From: Calothrix sp. NIES-2098
GTDB lineage: Bacteria > Cyanobacteriota > Cyanobacteriia > Cyanobacteriales > Nostocaceae
NCBI GenBank assembly: GCA_002368175.1
Contig: AP018172.1
Location: 745,001-809,000 of the forward strand
DNA length: 64,000 nucleotides
Direction of reading: 5' to 3'
In this document: positions 28,015 through 39,200 of the stretch, in pieces
How the letters are laid out: every line of letters starts with the position of its first letter
Position numbering within the stretch: the stretch's first letter is position 1
Notes under the pieces: model-generated
Seen by the model: the letters and a program-made list of their open reading frames with translations, nothing else
The model's database searches: none
Told to the model about the DNA's origin: nothing
Made by a program: the position numbers and the translations under genes

Positions 28015-28752
28015 TCAAATTGCTTCCTTAGGAAAAATCAGCGGCTCATTTGGCGCTAAGTTAATTTGATAGCTCCCAGTGGTTAAAAACTTGGTATTGA
28101 CAACTTCTTTGTAAGTTTCTAAATCTTTTTGCCAATTACCAATTACCTGAACTAGATTATTTAAGCGCTGCACTGGATCGTCTTGAGCTACTGCGTGGCT
28201 GACATTAGCAGAGAACAAAATTGCTGGAAGTAAGGATTTATCTGGCAATTGTAGTCCAACTTCATTAACATCCAAGAATAGTTGGGCTTCTTTAAGGGTG
28301 TAAATAAACCGCAATGCAGCTTGCACAGGAGATGTCCCATACTCTTGCCAAGGGCCAGGTTTCAGCAGGTTGCCAAAAATGTAGTTACGAGGTGTGCCAT
28401 TTTCCCGATCGAAAAGCACGTAGCCCCTAAAATTAATGCTAACCCCCTGATAGCTGACCTGAGTCAATGTCTCAACATACTTACGAGCTATTAGCGGGAT
28501 AGACACATCTTGAGCTTCTTTATTGGCAATTATTTCAGAGAATACAATTCTATTGACTTCTGCAATTATACTCACACCGTTTTGGAAAACTACTTGAGCC
28601 GCAGCATTCGTTAATATTGGTGGTCGAGCCAGTTCCCAATCACTAGGAACAATGCCACTATATTTGAGAAAGTCTGCTGTCAAAACTGTGGGATTCTGTT
28701 GTCTAACTGCGATCGCTATCACAAATTCTTGAACATCTAAATTCTGACTCAT
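28015..28752 (-). CDS. Conserved hypothetical soluble protein
   Basis: A 245-residue protein without signal or membrane segments. It begins SQNLDVQEFVIAIAVRQQNPTVL and shows alternating beta strands and an amphipathic C-terminal part (VQRLNNLVQVIGNWQKDL). No catalytic motif stands out and I do not recognise the family. It stands alone between the hairpin at 27.96 kb and the ppsA-usp unit. The frame and codon use look native. Function is unknown. Confidence 0.65.
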   Translation of the reverse strand: MSQNLDVQEFVIAIAVRQQNPTVLTADFLKYSGIVPSDWELARPPILTNAAAQVVFQNGVSIIAEVNRIVFSEIIANKEAQDVSIPLIARKYVETLTQVSYQGVSINFRGYVLFDRENGTPRNYIFGNLLKPGPWQEYGTSPVQAALRFIYTLKEAQLFLDVNEVGLQLPDKSLLPAILFSANVSHAVAQDDPVQRLNNLVQVIGNWQKDLETYKEVVNTKFLTTGSYQINLAPNEPLIFPKEAI

Positions 28753-28939
28753 ATATTCTTTGAATTATTTGTTACTTCGGTGATTACATAAATGTGTTGG
28801 TATAATAACTTAATTTATTTCTTATTTCAATAAATTTAATCGCAAATTGCTACATTATATTTTTATGTATTCCAGAGTAGAAAAATTCTTAAGCATGATG
28901 TAACAGTTACTAGTAAATTGCGCTCCTAAAGGAGTTGCA

Positions 28940-28976
28940 GAAAAGGGAACAGCAACGATTTTGTTAGCTGTTCCCT
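28940..28976 (-). terminator. Rho-independent terminator of the ppsA-usp unit
   Basis: Perfect 10-bp arms AGGGAACAGC and GCTGTTCCCT (28944-28953 and 28967-28976). Read on the minus strand the stem is followed by TTTT, about 40 bp past the usp stop codon. Confidence 0.82.
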
Positions 28977-29012
28977 GTGGTATAACTACGTGCAAGACGA
29001 ATTCTTAAAAAA

Positions 29013-29543
29013 TTAATAAGCTGATTCTACAACTGCTGGTTGTGGGGTTTGTGTAGTGTCTTTACTTACTCCTTGTAAGGTCAAAACTGAACAAGAGGCA
29101 TGATGCAATACATAATTACTGACGCTACCTAAGAAAAATTCCTTGATTCCACTCAATCCCCGACGGCCTATAATAACCAGATCGGCTTGCCATTTATCTG
29201 CTACTTCACAAATCATCCGACTGGGGTCGCCAAATTCTTGAGTATATTCAGCGTTTACACCTTGAGCGATCGCTTTATTGGTTAACAATGTGAGGAATTC
29301 TATTCCCTCTTGTTTTAATGATTCCCACTGTCCCAAATAATAGTTCACATCGTCAGTAGTAAAGGGTGGATAGATGCCATCTGTCGATACACCTGGGGGA
29401 GTGGGGTAGCGCTCATCAAAAGGTGAAAGTACATACACTATCATTAATTCCGCATTAGTTGCTTTAGCTAAAGATAGAGCTTGCTCAAAAATTTGCTGAC
29501 CAATTTCCGAGTTGTTAACAGCAACCAAAATTTTGTGAAACAT
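29013..29543 (-). CDS. Universal stress protein (UspA family)
   Basis: From ATG 29543 (MFHKILVAVNNSEIG) this is a 176-residue single-domain UspA. The ATP-binding pattern is visible near the C-terminus as GRRGLSGIKEFFLGSVSNYV, the G-2x-G-9x-G-S/N arrangement of ATP-binding members. Nine upstream codons in the open frame (from 29570) are not family-like. It lies 132 bp after ppsA on the same strand, separated by a tandem repeat tract. Coregulation with ppsA in stress or low-energy states is plausible but not shown. Confidence 0.9.
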   Translation of the reverse strand: MFHKILVAVNNSEIGQQIFEQALSLAKATNAELMIVYVLSPFDERYPTPPGVSTDGIYPPFTTDDVNYYLGQWESLKQEGIEFLTLLTNKAIAQGVNAEYTQEFGDPSRMICEVADKWQADLVIIGRRGLSGIKEFFLGSVSNYVLHHASCSVLTLQGVSKDTTQTPQPAVVESAY

Positions 29544-29576
29544 AGTGATTAGTCCTTTGTCATTTGTCATTGGTCA

Positions 29577-29668
29577 TTCGTCTCCCTTGTCCCCCTTGTC
29601 CCCCCACACTTCCCACACTTCCCACACTCCCCACACTTCCCATACTCCCCACACTTCCCACACTCCCT
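29577..29668. repeat. Tandem short repeats (CCCACACTT type)
   Basis: Imperfect tandem copies of CCCACACTTCC and CCCCACACTTCC, the complement of the GTGTGGGGAG words at 6.0, 22.3 and 26.6 kb. The tract separates ppsA from the usp gene. Confidence 0.85.
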
Positions 29669-29675
29669 CATCTCC

Positions 29676-32135
29676 TTACTTCCCTGCTTCTGTAGTGGCG
29701 ATTTCCAGCAATGTCTTCAGCACTGAGTCAGGGTTAAGACTAATTGAATCAATTCCTTCTTCTACTAAGAAGCTGGCAAATTCTGGGTAATCGCTGGGTG
29801 CTTGTCCGCAAATACCGATTTTACGTCCGTGGTGTTTGACTGTGCGAATGGCTTTAGCAATCATCCGCTTGACAGCTTGATTGCGTTCGTCAAATAAATG
29901 CGCCACTAACTCGGAATCTCGATCTAGTCCGAGAGTTAATTGTGTCAAGTCATTTGAACCAATGGAAAAGCCATCAAATACCTGACAAAACTCGTCTGCT
30001 AGGAGGACGTTACTAGGCAATTCACACATGACGTAGACTTGTAAATTGTTTTCTCCGCGCACCAAACCATGTTTTGCCATCTCTGCCAATACACGCTGAC
30101 CTTCTTCTGGAGTACGGCAGAAAGGTATCATTAAAATTACATTGGTTAAGCCTTTTTCGTCTCGTACTTGCTTCATCGCCTGACACTCTAGAGCAAAACC
30201 TTCACGATAGCGATCGTCATAGTAACGAGAAGCACCACGCCAGCCAATCATCGGGTTTTCTTCTTTGGGTTCAAATTGTTGACCACCCAAAAGATTGGCG
30301 TATTCGTTACTCTTAAAATCTGATAGACGGACAATTACAGGTTTTGGATAGAAAGCTGCTGCTATAGTGCCAATACCTTCAGCTAATTTATCAACAAAGA
30401 ATTGTGCTTTGTTTTGATATTCGCCAGTTAACTCAGCTATTTTGTATCTAGCAAGTTCATCATCTAACTGCTCGAAGTGAAGTAATGCCAAAGGATGTGC
30501 TTTGATTTGGTTAGCAATAATAAATTCCATTCTTGCTAATCCCACCCCATCATTAGGAATAGCTGCAAAGCCAAATGCTTCTTCCGGATTGCCCACATTC
30601 ATCATAATTTGGGTGTGGGTATGGGGTAATTTTTCTAGCGGTAATTCTTGAATTTCGTAAGGTAATAAACCTGGGTAAACTTTTCCAGTTTCACCTTCAG
30701 CACAACTGACGGTAATTTCTTGTCCAGTTTTTAATACAGTAGTGGCATTACCACAACCAACAATCGCCGGAATTCCTAATTCTCTTGCAATAATCGCGGC
30801 GTGACAGGTGCGTCCACCAGAGTTAGTGACAATCGCACTGGCACGTTTCATAATTGGTTCCCAGTCGGGGTCAGTGCGGTTTGTTACCAGTATCTCTCCC
30901 GGTTGAAACTGATGAATTTGATGTACATCTAAGATGACTCTAGCTTTACCATTGCCAATCATCTCACCGACGCTTCGACCTGTAATCAGAGGTACAAGAG
31001 GCTGAATTTCTTCAGCTTTCGGCACTAAGTGATAACTGCGCAGCACATTTTCCTGCTTCTGGGACTGCACTGTTTCTGGGCGTGCTTGGACAATAAATAG
31101 TTCATTACTAATACCGTCTTTCGCCCACTCAATATCCATTGGCGTATAAGTACCACGCACTTGGGAATAGTGTTCTTCAATAATGCAAGCCCAATTAGCA
31201 AGTTGTAAAATTTCCTCATCATTGAGCGCAAATACATTACGTTCTGAGGGTACAACGGGAACATTTTTAGTTAATTTTGAGCCGCCTAGGTCATAAACCA
31301 TCTTAATTTCTTTACTACCAAGGCGCTTTTTGAGAATAGGTCGATATCCTTGTTTTAATGTAGGTTTAAATACTAAATATTCATCTGGATTAACTGCTCC
31401 TTGAACGACGTTTTCACCTAAACCGTAAGCAGCAGTAATTAAGGCCGCATCTTTAAAACCTGTTTCTGTGTCAATCGAGAACATGACACCCGAACAGGCT
31501 AGGTCAGAACGTACCATTTTTTGGACGCCTACCGATAAGGCAATGTTGAAGTGGTCGAAACCTTTGATTTGCCGATAGGAAATGGCACGGTCAGTAAAGA
31601 TTGAGGCAAAGCATTTGTGACAAGCTTGTAATACAGCTTCGAGTCCGTGGACATTTAAATAAGTTTCTTGCTGTCCTGCGAAGCTGGCGTCGGGTAAGTC
31701 TTCAGCCGTAGCACTGGAACGAACTGCAACATCGGTATTGGGTTCATACTGGTGACAGAGATTTTGATAAGCTTGAGCGATCGCTTCCTGCAATTCTACT
31801 GGAAATGGCGTTTGCAGCATGAGCGATCTAGCTTGTTTCCCGCAACGCCGCAGATTATTGACATCTTCAACATTGAGATCTGCAAAAATCTCTCTGAGTT
31901 TTGTTTCCAAGCCTGCCGCAGAGATAAAGTACCTATAAGCGTAGGCAGTAGTTGCAAATCCTGTAGGAACTTTTACCCCTTTACGCCTGAGTTGCTGAAT
32001 CATTTCTCCCAAGGAAGCGTTTTTACCACCTACTAAAGGAATATCTGCAATCCCAACTTCACCCAAAAGCAACACTAAGGCTTGTTCTTTGGAGACTTGG
32101 CGTTCTGTTTGTTGATTGTGCAGCATTTCTAGCAT
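29676..32135 (-). CDS. ppsA: Phosphoenolpyruvate synthase
   Basis: The 819-residue enzyme converts pyruvate and ATP to PEP, AMP and phosphate. It shows the N-terminal nucleotide-binding part (VGGKNASLGEM, VRSSATAEDLPDASFAGQQ), the swivelling phosphohistidine domain (TNSGGRTCHAAIIARELGIPA, seen in overlapping pieces, with the catalytic His in TCHAA), and the C-terminal PEP-binding barrel (MCELPSN, FSIGSNDLTQL, GICGQAPSDYP). Length is typical. ATG 32123 is an alternative start that loses four residues. A uspA gene follows in the same direction. Confidence 0.96.
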   Translation of the reverse strand: MLEMLHNQQTERQVSKEQALVLLLGEVGIADIPLVGGKNASLGEMIQQLRRKGVKVPTGFATTAYAYRYFISAAGLETKLREIFADLNVEDVNNLRRCGKQARSLMLQTPFPVELQEAIAQAYQNLCHQYEPNTDVAVRSSATAEDLPDASFAGQQETYLNVHGLEAVLQACHKCFASIFTDRAISYRQIKGFDHFNIALSVGVQKMVRSDLACSGVMFSIDTETGFKDAALITAAYGLGENVVQGAVNPDEYLVFKPTLKQGYRPILKKRLGSKEIKMVYDLGGSKLTKNVPVVPSERNVFALNDEEILQLANWACIIEEHYSQVRGTYTPMDIEWAKDGISNELFIVQARPETVQSQKQENVLRSYHLVPKAEEIQPLVPLITGRSVGEMIGNGKARVILDVHQIHQFQPGEILVTNRTDPDWEPIMKRASAIVTNSGGRTCHAAIIARELGIPAIVGCGNATTVLKTGQEITVSCAEGETGKVYPGLLPYEIQELPLEKLPHTHTQIMMNVGNPEEAFGFAAIPNDGVGLARMEFIIANQIKAHPLALLHFEQLDDELARYKIAELTGEYQNKAQFFVDKLAEGIGTIAAAFYPKPVIVRLSDFKSNEYANLLGGQQFEPKEENPMIGWRGASRYYDDRYREGFALECQAMKQVRDEKGLTNVILMIPFCRTPEEGQRVLAEMAKHGLVRGENNLQVYVMCELPSNVLLADEFCQVFDGFSIGSNDLTQLTLGLDRDSELVAHLFDERNQAVKRMIAKAIRTVKHHGRKIGICGQAPSDYPEFASFLVEEGIDSISLNPDSVLKTLLEIATTEAGK

Positions 32136-32539
32136 GGTTTAAATTCCTTAAACAGATAGAGATACTTAAGAGGTATGTAGTAAATTTTTCTTCTCTTAAG
32201 CCCCACACTTATGGTTATACGAAGATAATTTGAGGATCTTGTGAGGATGTCATTCATCTCATTTGCTGCCTTAAACAACCTGAAACATAGCTATATAAGC
32301 AAGCTCTACATTTATATAAGACTATGGCGGTGCATTTATTAGATATCTAATTGATGTATTGCGAAATATATATAAATATGACGAACTAGTAAAAAACTTA
32401 ACCTTCCTCACAAGTTCCTCACATTTCAAAATTATTGTTGATTCATCAAGAGTGTTTTTTATATCTCACTAGTTATATTTCTTTGTTCCCAAGATCCAGA
32501 GTCTTCAGCCTGCTTTATTAATAAAAGGATGTCATAAAT
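32136..32539. other. Gap of 404 bp between divergent ppsA and a small zinc-ribbon gene
   Basis: AT-rich with no HIP1 site. It should hold promoters for both directions. I see no riboswitch-like fold or clear operator. Confidence 0.4.
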
Positions 32540-32788
32540 ATGAGTTACTGTCCTTGCTGTTCTGATGTGCTGTTAAAACATATACGCGGTTCTGAAGTTT
32601 ACTGGTTCTGCCGCCACTGTTGGCAAGAAATGCCAAAATTAGAGTTAAACTCTAGTTTATTCCCAGAAGCAGCCATAGAGGAATTACCTAAAGTTCTGCA
32701 ACATCAAAAAAAAGTTAATACCAATGTTTTTACAAGTAAACGTAAAAGTAGAAGCGGGTGGATAGGTATACACGATATACCTGCTTAA
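32540..32788 (+). CDS. Small zinc-ribbon protein
   Basis: An 82-residue protein with two CxxC knuckles (YCPCC near residue 5 and FCRHCWQEM near 28) that should bind one zinc. A basic, Ser-rich tail follows (TSKRKSRSGWIG). The start follows AAAAGGATGTCATAA, a good ribosome binding site 12 bp upstream. No partner or function is evident. Similar small zinc-ribbon proteins occur in filamentous cyanobacteria. Confidence 0.65.
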   Translation: MSYCPCCSDVLLKHIRGSEVYWFCRHCWQEMPKLELNSSLFPEAAIEELPKVLQHQKKVNTNVFTSKRKSRSGWIGIHDIPA

Positions 32789-33010
32789 GAACTATATAGA
32801 ATGAGTTTGAGCAGCTGCTCAATCAATGCTGCTCTAATTAACTCTACAGGATAAAACTGTGAATGCGGCGATTTCTCGCTGCATTTTGGATTAAATAGGT
32901 TGGCATAATTCAAGATAAATACCAAGGGTGTCATTTGCCCTTAGCCATTTGTGAGCTAGTGCGTTTTAATAACTAATTAAAATCTAATATTTTTCAATCT
33001 AAATCAATAG

Positions 33011-33880
33011 TTAATCTTCGCTCTCTAACATTTGCTTCGCCTGCAGAAGTTGCTGCTGATGTTCCTCACTTACACTAGGATATTTTAAATTCAATTCTTT
33101 TAATTTTGTGCAAATGATATCCGCAACTGCCAGGTGTGTAAACCATTTGCGATCGGCAGGAATAATATACCAAGGTGCCCATTCAGTGCTAGTATGCTGA
33201 AAAGCTTCTTCATAGGCATTCATATAATCATCCCAAAAAGTTCTTTCTCGCACATCATTGGCAGAAAACTTCCAATGTTTTTCAGGTGATTCAATCCGTG
33301 CTAAAAAGCGTTTTTTCTGTTCGGCTTTGGAAACGTTCAGAAAAAATTTGAGGATAATAATACCATTATTAACTAAATATTTTTCAAAATTATTGATTTC
33401 CTCAAAACGCTGTTCCCATATCTCCTTTCCCTTAGGAAAATGAGGAAGTTGTTGATTTTGAAGAATTTTTGGATGCACGCGCACCACTAATACTTCTTCA
33501 TAGTATGAACGATTAAATATCCCAATCCTGCCGCGTTCTGGTAAAGCCCTCATTGAACGCCAAAGATAATCATGGTCTAATTCTTCTGCGCTTGGTGATT
33601 TAAAACTAAAGACTTGACAACCTTGAGGATTAACACCAGTCATCACATGTTTAATTGTACTGTCTTTACCAGCAGCATCCATTGCCTGAAAAATAATCAG
33701 CAACGCATAGGTATTTTGGGCGTAGAGAATATCTTGGTAATAAGCTAGTCGTTGAATATCTGCCTCTAATTTGCCATCAGCATCACTTTTTTGCTGATAA
33801 TCAGCCTTATAGGCAGGATCGTATTGCTTTTGTAAAGAAATCTTCGAGCCTGGTTTAACAATAAAAGCATCATGATTCAT
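33011..33880 (-). CDS. Polyphosphate kinase 2 family protein
   Basis: From ATG 33880 ([16 protein letters not shown]) the product is 289 residues, a single-domain PPK2. It has Walker [13 protein letters not shown], the lid-adjacent [18 protein letters not shown], Walker [16 protein letters not shown] and the helical lid with [12 protein letters not shown]. These enzymes use polyphosphate to phosphorylate nucleoside mono- or diphosphates. The [11 protein letters not shown] region resembles AMP/ADP-type class I/III members, but substrate is not certain. The 33916 start would add 12 residues. It stands alone on the minus strand. Confidence 0.92.
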   Translation of the reverse strand: MNHDAFIVKPGSKISLQKQYDPAYKADYQQKSDADGKLEADIQRLAYYQDILYAQNTYALLIIFQAMDAAGKDSTIKHVMTGVNPQGCQVFSFKSPSAEELDHDYLWRSMRALPERGRIGIFNRSYYEEVLVVRVHPKILQNQQLPHFPKGKEIWEQRFEEINNFEKYLVNNGIIILKFFLNVSKAEQKKRFLARIESPEKHWKFSANDVRERTFWDDYMNAYEEAFQHTSTEWAPWYIIPADRKWFTHLAVADIICTKLKELNLKYPSVSEEHQQQLLQAKQMLESED

Positions 33881-33967
33881 ATCCAATGGCTCCTCAAGGT
33901 GTATATACCCAGCCACACTTGGAATTATAAAGTATTAAAATTATTAAAATATCTTTACTTAGGAAGA

Positions 33968-34462
33968 TTAGCGTTTTTGTAATTTGCGCGGTTTGCGGAT
34001 CGGACGCATAGCCTCTCTACCCAAGATAAACATCCCCGCTACGCCTAAGCAGACAAACCAAACATATTGATACCAACATTGCCGGATCTGCTCAACTGTA
34101 CTGAATTGTAGATTTAAAGTCTTCAAGTGCAGCAACAATATCAGTATCATTAGTGCGCCAAAACCGACAAAGCTTAACCCAACCCGAATTCTTGCAGGTC
34201 GCAGTTCAAAGTCACCTATTTCCTCTAAGTCAATTTCTGCTAGTTCTTTTAAAGATTCCTCAGCTACAGATGAGGCTGTTTGTAATTTATTACTCAGCTT
34301 GGGTGGTAAAATCGGTACAAGTTTTGCTACAGTGGGGCGACGTAGTAAAGCCTCAGTATCTCGCAGCAATACCAAAGGTTTACGAGCATTAGGAGATCGC
34401 AATTCCATGTTGTCTGTAGCAGTTGTGGCGGTAGGCTGTCCTTCAAAATCCATACATAGCAA
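33968..34462 (-). CDS. Two-helix membrane protein, unknown
   Basis: The 164-residue protein has a polar N-terminal half (about 1-88, including LVPILPPKLSNKLQTA and an acidic ELAEIDLEEIGDFE), then two transmembrane helices (GLSFVGFGALMILILLLHL and YVWFVCLGVAGMFILG) and a basic tail (RPIRKPRKLQKR). By the positive-inside rule both ends are probably cytoplasmic. The family is not recognised. ATG at codon 4 is an alternative start. Function is unknown. Confidence 0.62.
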   Translation of the reverse strand: MLCMDFEGQPTATTATDNMELRSPNARKPLVLLRDTEALLRRPTVAKLVPILPPKLSNKLQTASSVAEESLKELAEIDLEEIGDFELRPARIRVGLSFVGFGALMILILLLHLKTLNLQFSTVEQIRQCWYQYVWFVCLGVAGMFILGREAMRPIRKPRKLQKR

Positions 34463-34703
34463 GCCTCAGAATAACTTGAATATAAATAGCCTAGCGAATC
34501 AGCTAGTAGCTATGCAAATATTTGGCAAGCAAGTCATCCGAAAGCATGAGGACGAGGACAACAGGACATGGTACTCGTGTGCTTACAGTGGAAAATGGAG
34601 TTTAAATAAGTGAAATATAGTGTAGGTTGAAATTATCCTCAGATAAGTTAATTAGGTAGAATTAGATTTATCTTGTCCCAATAGTTGCAGATTAGAAATT
34701 ATT

Positions 34704-35414
34704 ATGTCTTCTGCTCAAGACTTAGCAATGATTTCAGAAGACGCACCAGAAGATGTTATATTTCCTCCAGGCGACTTATACAGTGATGAACCGCCTTTGG
34801 AAACAGAACTACACTTGCGGCAAATACTGCTGTTGATTCAGTGTTTGGAATGGTGCTGGCAAGAGCGTCAAGATTTCTACGCTTGCGGGAATATGACAGT
34901 ATATTACAGTCCTCGTCAGCGTAAATCTGAGCAATTTAGAGGCCCTGACTTCTTTGTAGTTCTCAATACCGAACGCAAAACACGTAAAAGCTGGGTAGTT
35001 TGGGAAGAAGATGGCAAATACCCATATGTAATTATAGAAATTCTTTCTGAGAAAACGGCTGCTACTGATAGAGGGTTGAAGAAGGAAATCTATCAAGATA
35101 TTTGGCGAACTCCTGACTATTTTTGGTTTGACCCAGAAAGTTTAGAATTGAAAGGATTTCATTTATTAGACGGTCGTTATCAACAACTGCAACCAAATGA
35201 AGCTGGTTGGTTGTGGAGTCAGCAATTAGAGTTATATTTGGGGATTCAACAATCAAAACTGCGCTTTTTCAATTCTGATGGACAACTGATACCCACACCC
35301 GAAGAAGTCGCACAACAGGCGCAGCAACAGCGCCAACAAGCCGAACAGCAGCTTGCAGAAATGAAGGCTATGCTTGCTCGGTATCGGGAAAGATTTGGGG
35401 ATTTATCGGAGTAA
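34704..35414 (+). CDS. Uma2 family (DUF820) putative endonuclease
   Basis: The 236-residue protein matches the Uma2 family, very abundant in cyanobacteria and predicted to have a PD-(D/E)XK nuclease fold. Active-site-like segments are FRGPDFFVVL (Asp), YVIIEILSEKTAATDRGLKKEIY (E, then K) and YFWFDPESLELKGF. The C-terminus is a glutamine-rich coiled coil (PEEVAQQAQQQRQQAEQQL) typical of one Uma2 subgroup. The biological role of these proteins is not established. It stands alone upstream of the toxin-immunity pair. Confidence 0.9.
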   Translation: MSSAQDLAMISEDAPEDVIFPPGDLYSDEPPLETELHLRQILLLIQCLEWCWQERQDFYACGNMTVYYSPRQRKSEQFRGPDFFVVLNTERKTRKSWVVWEEDGKYPYVIIEILSEKTAATDRGLKKEIYQDIWRTPDYFWFDPESLELKGFHLLDGRYQQLQPNEAGWLWSQQLELYLGIQQSKLRFFNSDGQLIPTPEEVAQQAQQQRQQAEQQLAEMKAMLARYRERFGDLSE

Positions 35415-35481
35415 GCGATCGCACTTTTAAATCGTATAATATTATCAACTTGATGACACAGTTTTGATTATCGGTTTCCAT

Positions 35482-36249
35482 TCACTTAAGAGAGGATGGC
35501 AACAGAGCAATAAATTCCTCTTCGGTCAAAATCGGAATGTGTAAAGATTCTGCTTGAGCAATTTTATAACTCCCTTGAGAATTAGTATCACCTAACACCA
35601 AAAAAGAAGTTTGTTCAGAAACTTTTTGGTCTATGCGACCACCCAAACGGCGTATTAAAGCTTGAATTTCTGGACGTGATATTTGTTTGTAATTTCCCAC
35701 AAGTACAAATACATCATCCGAAAAATAATCAGATAATGAATCGTAGTTTATTAACGGATGAATCCAATCGAGAAAAGCTTGTATAACTGTCTCGTACTCA
35801 GCAGATGCTAACATGATTTCGTGAATATTTTTGGTTTTAAAATCCTCCCAAATAAACCGTTCTCCTTCCGAAGATTCTATTAGTACAGCAAACTCCCCAT
35901 CAAATGCCTCACTACCGTTTGGGCAAATACAAAATTTTTCATAACGCTTCCTTTGCTGAAAATTTTGCTGAATAAATCCCTCATATTCTAAATTTCTATA
36001 CAGAATGCTACGAATAGTATTCAGCACCTCTCCAGCACTACTAGTACTTAATAACTGATCGGTTCGTTTGCCTTGAAAACGAAGAGTTTTTTGGAAAAAA
36101 TTGGCAACAGGTGGTAATAGCACAACTTGATCGTAATTACCTAAACGCATACTGCTAGACCATAGGCAAATTTTGCCAAACAAGTACTGTGGTGTAGAAC
36201 TATCCAGCTCACTTTCAATGGCAAAACGTTGTTGTAAACCAAAAATCAT
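35482..36249 (-). CDS. Putative immunity protein: Imm42-like N-terminus fused to a BRCT domain
   Basis: The 255-residue protein begins MIFGLQQRFAIESELDS and continues QYLFGKICLWSSSMRLGNYD, the opening pattern I associate with Imm42-type immunity proteins. Residues about 178-252 are a BRCT-like domain (VFVLVGNYKQISRPEIQALI, RRLGGRIDQKVSEQTSFLVLG, KIAQAESLHIPILTEEEFIAL), as found at the end of bacterial DNA ligase. The ATG lies 2 bp after the stop of the 1761-residue DUF4157/toxin gene, so it is translated from the same message. That position, directly behind a polymorphic-toxin tip, is where cognate immunity genes sit. The Imm42 assignment is from memory of the pattern. BRCT is clearer. Confidence 0.75.
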   Translation of the reverse strand: MIFGLQQRFAIESELDSSTPQYLFGKICLWSSSMRLGNYDQVVLLPPVANFFQKTLRFQGKRTDQLLSTSSAGEVLNTIRSILYRNLEYEGFIQQNFQQRKRYEKFCICPNGSEAFDGEFAVLIESSEGERFIWEDFKTKNIHEIMLASAEYETVIQAFLDWIHPLINYDSLSDYFSDDVFVLVGNYKQISRPEIQALIRRLGGRIDQKVSEQTSFLVLGDTNSQGSYKIAQAESLHIPILTEEEFIALLPSSLK

Positions 36250-36251
36250 GG

Positions 36252-39200
36252 CTATTTATTATTAATTTCTGCAAATCGTTTTCTAATATATGATGGCACT
36301 TCTAATCCACGTGGAGAATTTTCTCTACCATTCCAATGCACACCTGGATCGTTACCTCCATTTGGCTGATATCGATAAATTTCGCCATCAGCATTTTGTC
36401 CATACCAATTTTTCCCTTGTTCATCAGGAATTGCTGTTTTGTAAACACTAGCAGCATCCTCCGGCAAAGGTGTTGTCATAGAACCTCCACCTCTAAAGTT
36501 AGGACTGGAGGGGTCGTGATGTCCTGGATTTGTATAGTCTGGTTTCGGCCCGTGATAGGCTCCCTGTTTTCCAGAGTGTCTAGCCTCTGTCAAATCTCGT
36601 TGGATCTGAGTTAGTTCATTTTGTTTCTCTACTGGATCGGTGTTTTTTTCTGCTGCATCCAGCCGTTCTTTAATATTTTTATCTTTAATAACTTTATTAG
36701 CTGGATCGTTCAGTTCTTCAGCATACTCCTGGCGGAGCCTTCTAGGCTCATCAGCAAGTCGATTAGCTTTCCGAAGATCTGCTAATTGTTGTTCAATCTC
36801 TCGATATTGCTTTGCTTTGTTTGATTTAGAATCAACAGAAGCTTCTATATCGTTGATCCGTTTTTCCAGATCGGGACGTTGTTCAAGCTCTTCACTATAT
36901 TTACGACGTATTTTGTCACAGGGTGATGCACAAACTCGGCATCCACCATCTTCGGTAACTTGTACTTCTCGCTGACCATCAAGGCTAGGTTCGTCAACTT
37001 CAACTTTGGTACTCGATTCTGCTTCTGTCGGTTGTTTCTCTGTACTTGATTGTGACTCACCTTCTGATTTTGGAGTTTCGGTATCAGCTTTAGATTCTGT
37101 CGGAGTCGGTTCTTCCTTAATTTCTGGTGTTTCGCCTTTAGCTTCAGGAGTTTCACCTTTGACTTCTGGTACTTCGCCGCCAACTTTAACTTCGGGTGCT
37201 TCACCACCCTTAAATAAGTTTTTCGCTCCCTCCCAAATAGATTTAGCCAGTTTAGCAGCCAGCTCGCCAATGAGCATGAGCGCTCCAGTAATAGCTAGTG
37301 TTAAAGTACTACCAGCAATGTGACTGTAGTCTTCCTCGTCTTGCTGTGGGGTATTTTCTCCAGCACTGAGGTCATATACAGACTTGGCAATGACGGCTCC
37401 TTCGGTTGCTACCAAGGCAATCACTAATCCCTGTCCGACTTCACCTGCAAAAGCGGCTCCGGCTAAGGCTCCAGGGAGCGCACCCGCACCGCCGAAGAAA
37501 GCACCAATAATAGCGCCAATTAAGACTGAGCCAATGAAGAACCAGCCGTAAAGGTTGCCTAAAACGCCATTCATCAATTGACTCATTTTGAGATAGCAGT
37601 CAATGGCGTTGCTAATTTCTAGCTTGCTGGCGCTAGCAACACCTAACTTGATTTGTGCCCAAATCTCTTTCAAATCTTTCCAAACCGCAGGCCAAGGCCA
37701 GAGTAGGTTCCAACCTGTTTTTTTGACCTCTTCCCACCAGTGATTTTTGAGATGTTCCAGTGCCTTGTCTAAATGGCGCAAAATCCCTTTAATGTGTTTT
37801 TGAGCAGACCCTCCTAGCTTTTGCCCTTCAGCGTCAATTGAGGCATAGGCTTGGCCGGGAACTTCCGCAAGCTTCTCACCCAAAGCTGCTTTGATACCCT
37901 CAATTACCGAATTGGGGTCATCATAAAGTTTTTGCGCTCCTTCTAAGAAATGACTGTGTTCTTTCAACCACTCCCAGAGTTTTGCTAAAGCTTCTATCGC
38001 CTCGAAGGGAAGTTTTGCTAGAAACTCTAGTCCATCAAGCATCAAATTGAAGGAAGCTTGAACTACCGACAATGCTGTATCTAAGGCTAAACCAACTGCA
38101 TCTAAAATCGCATCTGTAGCCCGTTTTAGGGCTTCCGCTGCGGCGTTGACAGCCTCAACTGATTTGTCTACTTTGTCATCAATCCAAGCTCTGGCTTTGG
38201 CGGCGGTTTCGGGAAAGGCAAATAAGGCAACAGTAACTAGACCTTTGACAAATTCCCCAAATCCTTTGATTAGACCAACGATCGCACTTCGCGCTGCATC
38301 AATTAGTATGCGTACTGCTGCTTTGGCAGCATCGATGATGCCTTTCACAATCTTGCGCAGACCGTCAAAGATGGCATTTACTGCCGAGCGAATGCCGTCA
38401 AATACATCTGATACAGCACCTTTAACTCGATCCCACCAACTGCGAGGTCTGTTATCTGCCTCTCGTTTTTTCTCTGCTGCTTGCGCTTCTGCTTGTTGGC
38501 GTGCAGCATCAGCTTTCGTTTCTGCTTCTGTAAATTTTTGATCGGCTTGTTGTTCTGTGGTCTGAACTTTCTCGTGAATTTGGCGATCGATTTCCAAGCG
38601 CTTCGCATCTGACTGAGAAGCATATTTCTCTTGAATTTTCAGGTTTTCATCCTGCCATCTTTGCCGTTCTGCATTCACCTCGGTTCGCGCCTGTTGTCGC
38701 ATTCCTTCTTGCTTCAATCGCGTCTGTTCAGTTTCTTCAGCAATCCGACGTTGTCCGTCTGCACGCGCCTGTTGAGATTCCTTTTGATAGGCTGCTTGAT
38801 TCAAGCGATGTTCTTCTAGCTGCTCGTTGACTTTTCCCTGTAGCAAGGGAGAAGCATCTCGATCTAAGCTCATCCGCATATCATCGGGAATCGCAGGCGG
38901 ATTCAAAGCACTACCAGCTTTTGCCCCTTGAGCAGCAGTTGGTTTATAGTTCGGTCGGAGCTTTTGAGTGGGTACGGTGGGGAAAATGTTGTTCTCGCCA
39001 AAATCTGCGGTTGTTGCGGCGTCGGCTTGTGTCTTACGACTACTAACTTCGCGATCGGATTCTTGTTGATATTGTAAATTCTGATTGGGATCGGCTTCTC
39101 CACTCAGGTCAACTCGCTCGCGCGGGCCTGCTGAGGTTGATAAACCCGGATCGCTTGTCGGTAGAGAGCCAAGAAAATTACGCACTCGGTTAAATAGCCA